64,000 nt of DNA, taken from positions 62,001 to 126,000 of the forward strand of contig NZ_JOFJ01000012.1 in NCBI RefSeq assembly GCF_000718255.1, given 5' to 3'. The notes under the pieces are model-generated. The model did not search any database. It worked only from the letters and a program-made list of their open reading frames with translations, and was not told the DNA's origin. The DNA is from Spirillospora albida (GTDB lineage Bacteria; Actinomycetota; Actinomycetes; Streptosporangiales; Streptosporangiaceae). The translations under genes and the position numbers were made by a program. Positions within the stretch are counted from its first letter, which is position 1, and each line of letters begins with the position of its first letter. Shown piece by piece: positions 33,021 through 41,277 of this stretch.

Positions 33021-33044
33021 ATTCGTTCCGAGGAGGCCCCGGGC

Positions 33045-34202
33045 ATGACCGAGATCCGTCCGTTCCGCATCGACGTACCCGAAGCCCAGCTCGACGACCT
33101 GCGCGAGCGCCTCGCCCGGACCCGCTGGGGCGCGCCGCTGCCCGGCGCGGCCTGGGAGCGCGGCGTCCCGGTCGACTACCTGCGGGACCTCGCCGAATAC
33201 TGGCGGACGTCCTACGACTGGCGCGGGCACGAGGCAGAGCTCAACAAGCTGCCCCAGTTCGTCACCGAGATCGACGGGCAGACCGTCCACTTCCTGCACG
33301 TCCGCTCGGCGGAGCCGGACGCGCTGCCGCTGGTCCTCAACCACGGCTGGCCCGGCTCCATCGTCGAGTTCCTCGACGTCATCGGCCCGCTCACCGACCC
33401 CCGCGCGCACGGCGGCGACCCGGCCGACGCGTTCCACGTCGTCGCCGCGTCCATGCCCGGCTACGGGTTCTCCGGGCCGACGAAGGACACCGGCTGGACC
33501 AGCGACCGCGTCGCCGGCGCCATCGCCGAGCTGATGCGCCGCCTCGGCTACGACCGGTACGGCGCGCAGGGCGGCGACATGGGCGCGTTCGTCGCGCCCG
33601 CCCTCGGCCGCCTCGACGCCGGGCACGTCGTGGGCGTCCACGTGAACGCCGCGACCTACGGGTTCATCCCGTTCGGCGAGGTCCCCGACGAGGAGCGCGC
33701 GTCGCTCAGCGAGACCGAGCGCGCCCGCGTCGACCGCCTCAAGGCGTGGACGGACGACGGGAGCGGCTACTTCCAGATCCAGGCGACCCGCCCGCAGACG
33801 CTCGCGCACGCCCTCACCGACTCCCCCGCCGGCCAGCTCGCCTGGATCATGGAGAAGTTCAAGGAGTGGACGCATCCGGCCGACGCGCTCCCCGAGGCCG
33901 TCATCGACCGCGACCGGATCCTCACCAACGTGATGCTCTACTGGCTGACCGGCACGATCGGCTCCGCCGCGAACATGTACTACGAGAACATGCACGCCGC
34001 CGGCGACTGGGGCGGGGAGGCCCCCGCCACGCCGACGGGCGTCGCGGTGTTCGCCGAGGACGTCGCCATCCGCCGCTACGCCGAGTACGCCAACAACATC
34101 GTCCACTGGACGGACTTCGACGAGGGCGGCCACTTCGCCGCCCTGGAGAAGCCGGACCTGCTGACCGAGGACGTCCGCGCCTTCTTCCGCCCCCTCAGGT
34201 GA
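33045..34202 (+). CDS. Epoxide hydrolase (EHN-domain family)
   Basis: The 385-residue protein has the N-terminal EHN region of microsomal-type epoxide hydrolases (residues 1-105, starting RPFRIDVPEAQLDDLRERLARTRW) and an alpha/beta hydrolase core. The HGWPGS oxyanion turn and the nucleophile D in GAQGGDMG fit the family, as do the tyrosines of the cap and the C-terminal EGGHFAALEKP with the catalytic histidine. It adds water to epoxides to give diols. AGGAGG at 33031-33036 fixes the ATG at MTEIRPF. A consensus -10 box inside a long palindrome suggests tight, inducible control. Confidence 0.94.
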   Translation: MTEIRPFRIDVPEAQLDDLRERLARTRWGAPLPGAAWERGVPVDYLRDLAEYWRTSYDWRGHEAELNKLPQFVTEIDGQTVHFLHVRSAEPDALPLVLNHGWPGSIVEFLDVIGPLTDPRAHGGDPADAFHVVAASMPGYGFSGPTKDTGWTSDRVAGAIAELMRRLGYDRYGAQGGDMGAFVAPALGRLDAGHVVGVHVNAATYGFIPFGEVPDEERASLSETERARVDRLKAWTDDGSGYFQIQATRPQTLAHALTDSPAGQLAWIMEKFKEWTHPADALPEAVIDRDRILTNVMLYWLTGTIGSAANMYYENMHAAGDWGGEAPATPTGVAVFAEDVAIRRYAEYANNIVHWTDFDEGGHFAALEKPDLLTEDVRAFFRPLR

Positions 34203-34211
34203 GGCGGGTCC

Positions 34212-35699
34212 TCAGGTGAAGCGGGCGGAGCGCGTTCCCGGGGTGCCCGGCGGCAGGGCGTGCAGGGCGCGCTCGATCGCGGTCGCGGCCCTGCGGCAGA
34301 ACGCCTCCGGCTCGTCGGCGGCGTCCGGGCGCTCGTCCACGAGGACGTCCGCGAAACCGGCGGACAGCAGGTCGGCGGACCGGACGCCCTGGGCGGCGGC
34401 CATCTCCGGTGCCCGGTCGGGCGTGCGGTGAACGATGACGGACGCCCCCTCGGGCGGAAGCGGTGACAGCCAGGCGTGCCGGGCGACCAGGACGCGGTCG
34501 GCCGGAAGGAGCGCCAGGGCGGCGCCGCCCGTGCCCTCGCCGAGGAGCAGGCAGGCCGTGGGGGCCGGGAGGGTGATGAGGTCGGCGAGGCAGCGCGCGA
34601 TCTCGCCGGCCAGGCCGCCCTCCTCCGCCTCGGCCGACAGCACGGCGCCCGGCGTGTCCACGACCGTGACCAGCGGCAGGCGCAGTTCGGCGGCGAGCGC
34701 CATGCCGCGGCGGGCGACGCGAAGGCCGGCCGGGCCCAGCGGGTGACCGGTGCGCTGGCTGCGGCGGTCCTGGCCGGCCAGGACGCAGGACGCGCCGCCG
34801 AAGCGGGCCAGGGCGAGGAGGAGGCCCGGGTCCGCTTCGCCCTGGCCGGTGCCGGAGAGCAGGGTCACGCCGGTGGCGCCGTGGCGGAGGAGTTCGCGCA
34901 CCCCCGGGCGGTCGTCGCGGCGCGATCTCTGGATGGACTCCCAGGCCGGGGTCTCGTCCGGACGTGCCGGAGGTTCTTCCGGGGGCGCCTCCGACGGGCC
35001 TCCGCACAGGACGTCCAGGGCGGCGGACGCCACGCCGGCGAGGTCGTCGATGCCGACCACGGCGTCCACGAGGCCCTTCGCGGCGAGGTTCTCGGCGACC
35101 TGCACGCCCGGCGGGAACGGCTCGCCGTACAGGCCCTCGTGGACGCGCGGGCCGAGGAAGCCGATCAGGGCGCCGGGTTCGGCGGCGGTCACATGGCCGA
35201 GCGAGCCCCATGACGCGAACACGCCGCCGGTCGTCGGGTGCCGCAGGTAGACGAGGTACGGAAGGCCCGCCGCGCGATGCGCCATGACGGCGGCGGTGAT
35301 GCGCGCCATCTGCACGAACGCGGCCGTGCCCTCCTGCATCCGGGTCCCGCCGGACGAGGGGGCGGCGAGCAGCGGGAGCCGCTCCGCCGTGGCGCGCTCG
35401 ACGCCGGCGACGATCCGGTCGGCGGTGGCGCGGCCGATCGAGCCCGCGAGGAAGCGGAACTCCGACACCACGAACGCGACCCGCCTGCCGCGCAGCCCGC
35501 CCTCGCCCGTGAGGACCGCCTCGTCGCAGCCGCTGCGGTCGCGCGCGGCGTCGAGCTCGGCGGCGTACCCGCCGGGCGCTCCATCACCGGCCGCGGGCGG
35601 CGGCGCGTCCCACGACGTCCAGCCGTCCAGAACGCGGTCGAGCAGTGCGCGGGCTCCGACCCGGTCGGTCACGTGAACTCCCTCCGCCGTCACCAGCAT
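34212..35699 (-). CDS. Fused acyl-CoA carboxylase carboxyltransferase (AccD-AccA type)
   Basis: The 495-residue protein has two crotonase-fold halves. The first (to about residue 250) has AccD-like motifs SSGGTRMQEG and HPTTGGVFASWGSLG; the second (about 285-480) has AccA-like VVDTPGAVLSAEAEEGGLAGEI and LGEGTGGAALALLPADRVL. Carboxyltransferases move CO2 from biotin to an acyl-CoA, here most likely acetyl-CoA, to give malonyl-CoA. The zinc ribbon of bacterial AccD is missing. No biotin carboxylase or carrier gene lies nearby, so partners must be elsewhere. The ATG of MLVTAEG is a moderate choice since no strong ribosome site is seen. The gene ends nine bases from the convergent epoxide hydrolase gene. 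Confidence 0.85.
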   Translation of the reverse strand: MLVTAEGVHVTDRVGARALLDRVLDGWTSWDAPPPAAGDGAPGGYAAELDAARDRSGCDEAVLTGEGGLRGRRVAFVVSEFRFLAGSIGRATADRIVAGVERATAERLPLLAAPSSGGTRMQEGTAAFVQMARITAAVMAHRAAGLPYLVYLRHPTTGGVFASWGSLGHVTAAEPGALIGFLGPRVHEGLYGEPFPPGVQVAENLAAKGLVDAVVGIDDLAGVASAALDVLCGGPSEAPPEEPPARPDETPAWESIQRSRRDDRPGVRELLRHGATGVTLLSGTGQGEADPGLLLALARFGGASCVLAGQDRRSQRTGHPLGPAGLRVARRGMALAAELRLPLVTVVDTPGAVLSAEAEEGGLAGEIARCLADLITLPAPTACLLLGEGTGGAALALLPADRVLVARHAWLSPLPPEGASVIVHRTPDRAPEMAAAQGVRSADLLSAGFADVLVDERPDAADEPEAFCRRAATAIERALHALPPGTPGTRSARFT

Positions 35700-35965
35700 G
35701 ATGACGGGGGCGTCGGGAGGACCGGGCGGCGGGGGCCGCGCGCCGGCGCCTCCCACCCCTGGGGCGCCGGTCGCGCGGTCCGCTCGTCCGGTGCTTCGGT
35801 GAACCGGAGTGACTCTGATCCTGCACGTTCCATATGCACAGGACGGAACATCGGCGTGACGGTCACGTTTCGCTTCGCCACCCAGGAACCCGGATCGGGG
35901 CGCCATACTTTCGCGCCCAGCGGGGATGGATGGACGCAAGTGGAACAAGGGAGCCAGGACACGGC

Positions 35966-37150
35966 ATGGACGGAGACATTCGCCCGCTGGATCCCGCGGA
36001 CCCCCGGATGGTCGGCGGGCACCGGCTGCTCGGGCGGCTCGGGTCGGGCGGCATGGGCACCGTCTACCTGGGCGCCGACCCCGTTTCCGGCAACCGCGTC
36101 GCGGTGAAGACGATCCATCCGCACCTCGCGGGCGACCCCATGTACCGGCAGCGGTTCCGGGACGAGGCCGTCCTCGCGAGCCGCGTCGCGTCGTTCTGCA
36201 CGGCGCGCGTCCTCGCGCACGGCGAGGAGGACGGCCGCCCCTACCTCGTCACCGAGTACGTGGGCGGCGTCTCGCTGCGCCAGCGGCTCGCGCAGGACGG
36301 CCCGCTGCCGCCCGCCGAACTCCACGGCGTCGCGGTCGGCGTCGCGTCCGCGCTCGCGGCGATCCACGCCGCGGGGCTGGTGCACCGCGACCTGAAGCCG
36401 GCCAACGTGATGCTCACCCTGTCGGGCTGCCGCGTGATCGACTTCGGCATCGCCCGCAGCCTGGACTCCGGGGGCCTCACCGCCGTCTCCGGCACCGTCC
36501 TCGGCACCCCGGGCTGGATGGCGCCCGAGCTGCTCCGCGGCGGCACCGCGACCCCGGCCGCCGACGTGTTCGCGTGGGGCTGCCTCATCGCCAACGCGGG
36601 CACCGGGCGCATGCCGTTCGGCCACGATCCCGTCACCGCGCTGATGACGTCGGCCGAGCCGGACCTGCGCGGCGTGCCCGACCCCATCGTCCCCGCCGTC
36701 CGGGCCGCGCTGTCGGGCGAGCCCTCGGACCGTCCGTCCGCGGCGGACCTGCTGCTCGGGCTGGTGGAGCAGCCCGGGTCGGGCGACGAGACGCCGGCGC
36801 CGCCGTCGGGGCGGACGGCCGGCGTGGAGGTGGCGACCCGCGCGTTCACCCCGATCGGCATGGTGGGCGCCCGCTCCACGACCCGCGTCCGCGTGCTGGC
36901 CGGCTCCGTCACCGCGCTGGGGGTCGCGCTGGTGGGCGCGCTCCTCATCGGTCTCCTGAGCGACCGGAGCGCCCCGGTCACGCCCAGGCCGGCCGCCCCG
37001 AGCGCGTCGGTCACGCCGACGCAGGGCGCGGCACCGGCGCCCGTCGAGGCGGCGACCTCCGCCGCGCCGACGAGGCCCGGCAAGAAGAAGAAGCGCGGCA
37101 AGAAGAAGAACCGGAACCGCGACCGGCCCCGGGCGGCCGACCGGGGCTGA
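35966..37150 (+). CDS. Membrane-bound Ser/Thr protein kinase
   Basis: The 394-residue protein has a cytoplasmic PknB-type kinase domain (about residues 18-270): glycine loop GSGGMG, K48 for ATP, the HRDLKPAN loop with D142, D159-F-G, and the APE motif as APELL. One membrane helix follows (about 312-334), then a short outer region rich in Pro, Ala and Thr that ends in clusters of lysine and arginine. No PASTA or other known sensor domain is present. AGGA ahead of the ATG at 35966 favours this start over one at 35930. It is convergent with a SpoIIE-type phosphatase gene, 25 bases away. Confidence 0.93.
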   Translation: MDGDIRPLDPADPRMVGGHRLLGRLGSGGMGTVYLGADPVSGNRVAVKTIHPHLAGDPMYRQRFRDEAVLASRVASFCTARVLAHGEEDGRPYLVTEYVGGVSLRQRLAQDGPLPPAELHGVAVGVASALAAIHAAGLVHRDLKPANVMLTLSGCRVIDFGIARSLDSGGLTAVSGTVLGTPGWMAPELLRGGTATPAADVFAWGCLIANAGTGRMPFGHDPVTALMTSAEPDLRGVPDPIVPAVRAALSGEPSDRPSAADLLLGLVEQPGSGDETPAPPSGRTAGVEVATRAFTPIGMVGARSTTRVRVLAGSVTALGVALVGALLIGLLSDRSAPVTPRPAAPSASVTPTQGAAPAPVEAATSAAPTRPGKKKKRGKKKNRNRDRPRAADRG

Positions 37151-37175
37151 GCGGCCCCGCCTCCGCGGCTCCGGG

Positions 37176-38294
37176 TCAGACGCGCCTGATGACGACCAGC
37201 GCGCAGTCGTCGTCGCGGGCCGCCGCCATCGTCTCGACGAGTTCCCGGGCGCCATGGCCGAAGCCCTGCGGGACGAGCCGCTCCGCCTCGCCGAGCAGGC
37301 GGTCGATGCCCTCGTCGAGGTCGCTGCCGGGGGACTCCACCAGGCCGTCGGTGTAGAGCAGGAGGGCGTCGCCCGAGCGCAGGCGCCCGTGCTCGGGGAC
37401 GCAGTTCAGGTCGGGGACCACGCCGAGGACGACGCCCTTCGCCGGGCTGACGCGCCAGTTGCCCGTGGCGGCGTCGAACTGGACGGCGGGCGGATGGCCC
37501 GCGGACTCCACCGTGTACTCGCCCGTCGCCAGGTTGACGACGAGGTGCACGGCGGTGACGAAGCCCTCGTCCCAGCGCTGGCGGCGCAGGTAGGTGTTGC
37601 AGGCGGGCAGGAAGTCCTCCGGATGGACCGATCCAAGAAGCCCCCCGAACGCCCCGGACAGCATCAGCGCCCGCGTCCCGGCGTCGATGCCCTTGCCCGA
37701 GACGTCGACGAGCGCGACCTCGAGGATGTCTCCGTCGCACGCCGACACGACGAAGTCGCCGCCGAACGACGAGCCGCCCGCCTGAAGCAAAACGATCTCG
37801 GACGCCCAGCCGTCCGGGAGGCTCGGCATCTCGCCCTGCCGGCGCAGGCGGTCGCGCAGCTCCAGCAGCATCGTGTCGCCGCGCAGGCCCTGCACGCCGA
37901 GCTGCTGGCGGGTGCGGGCGAGGGTCAGCGAGAGCACCGCCGTGATGCCCAGGGTGGCGATCATGCCGGGGCCCGCGGCGGCGCTGTCCTGCCAGCCGTT
38001 GTAGCCGACCATGACCGCGACGATGGCGAGCAGCGCGACCAGGCTGCGGACGCGCAGCCACAGGCCGCCGCCGAGGACGGTCAGCACCAGCGCCCCGGAC
38101 GGCGCCAGACCGCGCCGGTCGGTCACCGCGGCCAGGCCGATCGCCACGGCGAGGACGGCGAGGACGACGAAGACATGCCGTTCGCGCATCAGCCGTCCCT
38201 GCCGCATCCACCGGTACAGCAGCACGAGCGGGGGGATGCGGCGCAGCACGGCCCGCACCCCGGGCGGGAGGCGGTGGACGAGTCGCTGCAGCAT
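37176..38294 (-). CDS. SpoIIE/RsbU-type PP2C phosphatase with membrane domain
   Basis: The 372-residue protein begins with about 50 mostly basic residues, then several membrane helices (about 42-125), a coiled linker, and a PP2C-like SpoIIE domain (about 160-370). Metal-binding motifs are visible: GGDFVV, ALVDVSGKGIDAG and DDDCALVVI. Such proteins dephosphorylate anti-sigma antagonists and turn on stress sigma factors, but no anti-sigma or antagonist gene is adjacent here. The ATG was chosen by a -10 box (38303-38308) eight bases upstream, which suggests a leaderless transcript. Confidence 0.92.
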   Translation of the reverse strand: MLQRLVHRLPPGVRAVLRRIPPLVLLYRWMRQGRLMRERHVFVVLAVLAVAIGLAAVTDRRGLAPSGALVLTVLGGGLWLRVRSLVALLAIVAVMVGYNGWQDSAAAGPGMIATLGITAVLSLTLARTRQQLGVQGLRGDTMLLELRDRLRRQGEMPSLPDGWASEIVLLQAGGSSFGGDFVVSACDGDILEVALVDVSGKGIDAGTRALMLSGAFGGLLGSVHPEDFLPACNTYLRRQRWDEGFVTAVHLVVNLATGEYTVESAGHPPAVQFDAATGNWRVSPAKGVVLGVVPDLNCVPEHGRLRSGDALLLYTDGLVESPGSDLDEGIDRLLGEAERLVPQGFGHGARELVETMAAARDDDCALVVIRRV

Positions 38295-38302
38295 GATTCC
38301 GC

Positions 38303-38308
38303 ACTGTA
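38303..38308 (-). promoter_or_regulatory. -10 box of the SpoIIE-type phosphatase gene
   Basis: On the minus strand TACAGT fits TANNNT and ends eight bases before the ATG. The surrounding ATACAGTGCGG is identical to that before the prolyl oligopeptidase gene at 55467. Confidence 0.5.
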
Positions 38309-38487
38309 TCGAGCAATGGTGCGGCGCCGCTCCCCTCGGCGGCGCCGAGCTGACTTGCAACGCTCCACCCCGTCCGCTTCGGGGGGAGATGAAACCGGTC
38401 GCGCGCTGATTCCCCTACGTCCGTTCAGGGAAGGTTCCCCGCGAGGCCGGCCGGCGGGGCGGGCGCGCGGATGCGGTGGGGGACACG

Positions 38488-38673
38488 ATGGGGCAGCCCA
38501 GCATGCGGATCACGGTGGACGCGGCGATGCGCGCACGGGACGTGGCGCGGGAGCGTCCCGCCGCCGGCGAACCCGCCTCCGCGCGGGCCGCCGAGCCGCC
38601 CCGGCGCACCAAGGCCCAGAAGAACGAACGGCGCCGCCTCGGCAAGCGAGGCGGCGCCCAGCGGAACCCGTGA
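38488..38673 (+). CDS. Small basic protein of unknown function
   Basis: This short frame of 61 residues begins MGQPSMRITVDAAMRARDV and ends in a run of basic residues (KNERRRLGKRGG). The strong positive charge suggests binding to nucleic acid or ribosomes, but nothing more can be said. I do not recognise the family with certainty. Other starts are a GTG at 38476 and an ATG at 38503; GGGGGA six bases before the chosen ATG is a possible ribosome site. It ends three bases before the stop of the convergent rpiB gene, which leaves little doubt about the 3' end if the gene is real. Confidence 0.5.
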   Translation: MGQPSMRITVDAAMRARDVARERPAAGEPASARAAEPPRRTKAQKNERRRLGKRGGAQRNP

Positions 38674-38676
38674 GGC

Positions 38677-39153
38677 TCAGGCCTCGCCGGGGAGGGGCGG
38701 GAGCTGCCCCGTGGTCTCGTAGTCGGTCAGCATCCGGATCCGGCGCGTGTGGCGCGCCTCGTCCGAGTAGGCCGTGCCGAGGAACAGCTCCACGAAGCGG
38801 GCGGCCGTCTCGTGGTCGTGCTGGCGGGAGCCGATGCTGATCACGTTCGCGTCGTTGTGCTCGCGGGCGAGCGTGGCGATCTCCTCGTTCCAGACCAGCG
38901 CGGCCCGGACGCCCCGCACCTTGTTCGCGGCGATCGCCTCGCCGTTGCCGGATCCGCCGATCACGATGCCGACGGTGCCGGGCTCCGCGGCGGTCCGCTG
39001 CGCGGCCCGCAGCACGAACGGCGGGTAGTCGTCCACCGCGTCGTAGGCGAACGCACCGCAGTCGACGGGCTCGTGACCGTTCTCCTTCAGCCAGGAGACC
39101 AGGTACTCCTTCAGCTCGTACCCGGCATGGTCGGTTCCAAGAAAGACGCGCAT
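38677..39153 (-). CDS. rpiB: Ribose-5-phosphate isomerase B
   Basis: RpiB interconverts ribose 5-phosphate and ribulose 5-phosphate in the pentose phosphate pathway. The 158-residue protein matches the family size and has GTDHAGYELKEYL at the N-terminus, the GGSGNGEAIAANKVRGVRAAL active-site region with the GSGNGE anion hole, and the NDANVISIGSR motif. Actinobacterial RpiB proteins lack the catalytic cysteine of the E. coli enzyme and use a glutamate, here the one in GNGEA. The gene is monocistronic as far as can be seen. Confidence 0.96.
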   Translation of the reverse strand: MRVFLGTDHAGYELKEYLVSWLKENGHEPVDCGAFAYDAVDDYPPFVLRAAQRTAAEPGTVGIVIGGSGNGEAIAANKVRGVRAALVWNEEIATLAREHNDANVISIGSRQHDHETAARFVELFLGTAYSDEARHTRRIRMLTDYETTGQLPPLPGEA

Positions 39154-39196
39154 GGCACCGATTCTCCCAGGCCGCCGCCGCGCTCCGGCCCCGGGG

Positions 39197-40177
39197 TCAG
39201 CTCGGCGGCGGGAGGCGCGGACCCGTGTCGCCGGACGGGTCCCGCGGCGGGTCCTGCGGCCCGTCCTCGGGCGGTTCCTGCGGCCCGTCCTTCGGTTCGT
39301 CCCGGGGCGGGGCCTCGCGCGGCGGGCCGGCGTCGCCGTCCGATTCGTCCTGAGCCGGTGGCCCCGGCTGGGCGGGCGGCTGGGCCGGCGGCTGGCCCGG
39401 GGCGGGGGCCGCGCCCCAGGCGGGCGGCTGCGGCGTCCCGGGCGGCGGAGTGTACGGAACGGCCGCCGGGTGCTGCGGCCCCGTCCCCATCTGCGGGCCG
39501 GGCTGCACGGGCGGGTAGCCCGCGGGCCGCCCGTAGGGCTGCTGCGGCGCGTACGGCATCGGCTGCGGCCCGGTGCTTCCGCCGAACGGCATCGGCTGCG
39601 GCCCCGTCCCCCCGCCGAACGGCTGCGGCTGCCCGTAGGGCTGCTGAGCGGCGGGGGTGCGGGAACGCCCGACGGCGTATCCGGCGAGCGTGCCGAGCCC
39701 GACGAGCCAGCCGTAGGCGAACCCGAACCCGAGGCCGGTGGAGATGGAGATCCAGATGGTCCTGGACGCGCCGCCGGGGAAGGGGAAGGCCCAGTTGAGC
39801 AGGACCCCCTCCACGATGCCGGACAGGCCGGCGGCGAGGACGGCCGCCCACCAGCCGGTGATGAAGGCGCCGAACGCCCCGCGCCGCGGATCGACGCTCC
39901 GCGCCCCCACCACCACCAGGGCGGCGAGGAGCCCGAGCATGACGAGCAGGGTGAAGTCGATCGCGAAGATGTACTTCCACTCGGTGCGGGAGCCCGGTCC
40001 GCTGATCCGCCACATGGGGACCTGCAGCCACGTCACCAGGGGGGCGAGACCCTCGCCGCGTTCGAGATCGCTCTCGTTGATCTCGTCCGCGACCCACTGG
40101 TTGCCCATCACCAGCGCGATCGCGAGGACGGGGAGCAGGGCGCCGAGCGCCATCGCGATCATCCGCCGCATCGTCAT
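39197..40177 (-). CDS. Four-helix membrane protein with proline-rich tail
   Basis: The 326-residue protein has four predicted membrane helices in residues 6-165, then a long proline-, glycine- and glutamine-rich cytoplasmic or extracellular tail. The tail holds an imperfect repeat with TGPQPMPF and TGPQPMPY, and then becomes acidic and proline-rich to the end. I recognise no domain with a known job. Low-complexity tails of this kind are common in actinomycete membrane proteins. The ATG at 40177 was chosen because the frame upstream lies opposite and within the CooC-like gene. Confidence 0.75.
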   Translation of the reverse strand: MTMRRMIAMALGALLPVLAIALVMGNQWVADEINESDLERGEGLAPLVTWLQVPMWRISGPGSRTEWKYIFAIDFTLLVMLGLLAALVVVGARSVDPRRGAFGAFITGWWAAVLAAGLSGIVEGVLLNWAFPFPGGASRTIWISISTGLGFGFAYGWLVGLGTLAGYAVGRSRTPAAQQPYGQPQPFGGGTGPQPMPFGGSTGPQPMPYAPQQPYGRPAGYPPVQPGPQMGTGPQHPAAVPYTPPPGTPQPPAWGAAPAPGQPPAQPPAQPGPPAQDESDGDAGPPREAPPRDEPKDGPQEPPEDGPQDPPRDPSGDTGPRLPPPS

Positions 40178-40218
40178 GCCGGGCAGGGTAGTGCGGATCC
40201 TCCGCCGCCGGTAGGCCC

Positions 40219-41157
40219 TCAGGCCGCCGGGTAGCGGAACGCCGGGTCCACCTGGCGCTCGAGGTCCGCGCCGGTCGCGCGGTTCGCCCAGCTCCGCGCG
40301 TTCTTGACGTGGAACTCCACGGCCTGGCGGTGGAACTTGCCCCAGTCCTTGGCGCGCGCGTCGACCTCGGCCAGCATCCGGGAGAGCGCCTCCTCGTTGC
40401 CGTCCTCCAGGGCGACGCCGTCCCGCCCCTGCTCCAGCGCCCGGACGGCGGCGGACTGCCCGAGCCAGGTCAGCAGGTCGTCCCCGGTGTGCTCGCGCAG
40501 GTAGGCGATGTCGTCGGCGCTCTGCGCCTTGTTGCCGACGACGCGGATGGCGACGTCGTAGTCGCGGGCGTACTCGACGTACTGGCGGTAGACGCCCACG
40601 CCCTTCCGGGTGGGTTCGGCGACCAGGAACATGAGGTCGAACCGGGTGAACAGACCGGACGCGAACGTGTCGGCCCCGGCGGTCATGTCGACGACGACGT
40701 ACTCCCCCGGCCCGTCCACGAGGTGGTTGAGGTAGAGCTCGACCGCGCCGGTCTTGGAGTGGTAGCAGGCCACGCCGAGGTCGTCGTCGTTGAACGGCCC
40801 GGTGGCCAGCAGGGTGACGCCGTCGACTTCCTGGCCCAGGTGGTGGACGGGGTCGTCGCCGCGGAACCGCAGCAGCCGCGAGCCGGCGCCGGGCGGGGTG
40901 GTCTTGACCATCTGCGCGGTGGACGGGATGCGGGGGTTGTCGCCGCGCAGGTACTCCTTGATCTCGGGGAGGTGGTCGCCCATCGCCGGGACCTTGGCGG
41001 CGCGGTCCTCGTCCAGGCCGAGCGCGACGCCGAGGTGCTGGTTGATGTCGGCGTCGATGGCGACGACCGGCAGCCCCCGTCCGGCGAGGTGCCGGACGAA
41101 CAGCGACGACAGGGTCGTCTTGCCGCTGCCGCCCTTGCCCACGAATGCGACCTTCAC
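40219..41157 (-). CDS. CooC-like P-loop ATPase (MinD/NifH superfamily)
   Basis: The 312-residue protein begins VKVAFVGKGGSGKTTLSS, a deviant Walker A with two lysines typical of the MinD/NifH/CooC group, and continues with the DADINQHLG switch. CooC inserts nickel into carbon monoxide dehydrogenase; related ATPases serve other metal centres. The CxC pair that binds metal in classical CooC is not seen here; a lone cysteine in VACYHSKTG lies near the same place, so a different partner is possible. GAGG seven bases upstream supports the GTG start. The gene follows a probable nickel uptake operon on the same strand, 120 bases after cbiO, which hints at a link to nickel. Confidence 0.8.
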   Translation of the reverse strand: MKVAFVGKGGSGKTTLSSLFVRHLAGRGLPVVAIDADINQHLGVALGLDEDRAAKVPAMGDHLPEIKEYLRGDNPRIPSTAQMVKTTPPGAGSRLLRFRGDDPVHHLGQEVDGVTLLATGPFNDDDLGVACYHSKTGAVELYLNHLVDGPGEYVVVDMTAGADTFASGLFTRFDLMFLVAEPTRKGVGVYRQYVEYARDYDVAIRVVGNKAQSADDIAYLREHTGDDLLTWLGQSAAVRALEQGRDGVALEDGNEEALSRMLAEVDARAKDWGKFHRQAVEFHVKNARSWANRATGADLERQVDPAFRYPAA

Positions 41158-41277
41158 AAATGCCTCGATTCGGATATGAAAACCGTTGCCATTTTCCACG
41201 CACGAGTGTGACGCAGCGTGACAGGTGTTTTCAAGCGGAACGGCCGAAGACGGGCGGGCCGGAGTCGCGCGGGGACC

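Noticed and set aside
39480..39640. Repeated GGGTGPQPMP-type DNA in the proline-rich tail, considered as a tandem repeat element.
   Set aside because: It is a low-complexity protein tail within a coding region and not an independent repeat; copies are few and imperfect.
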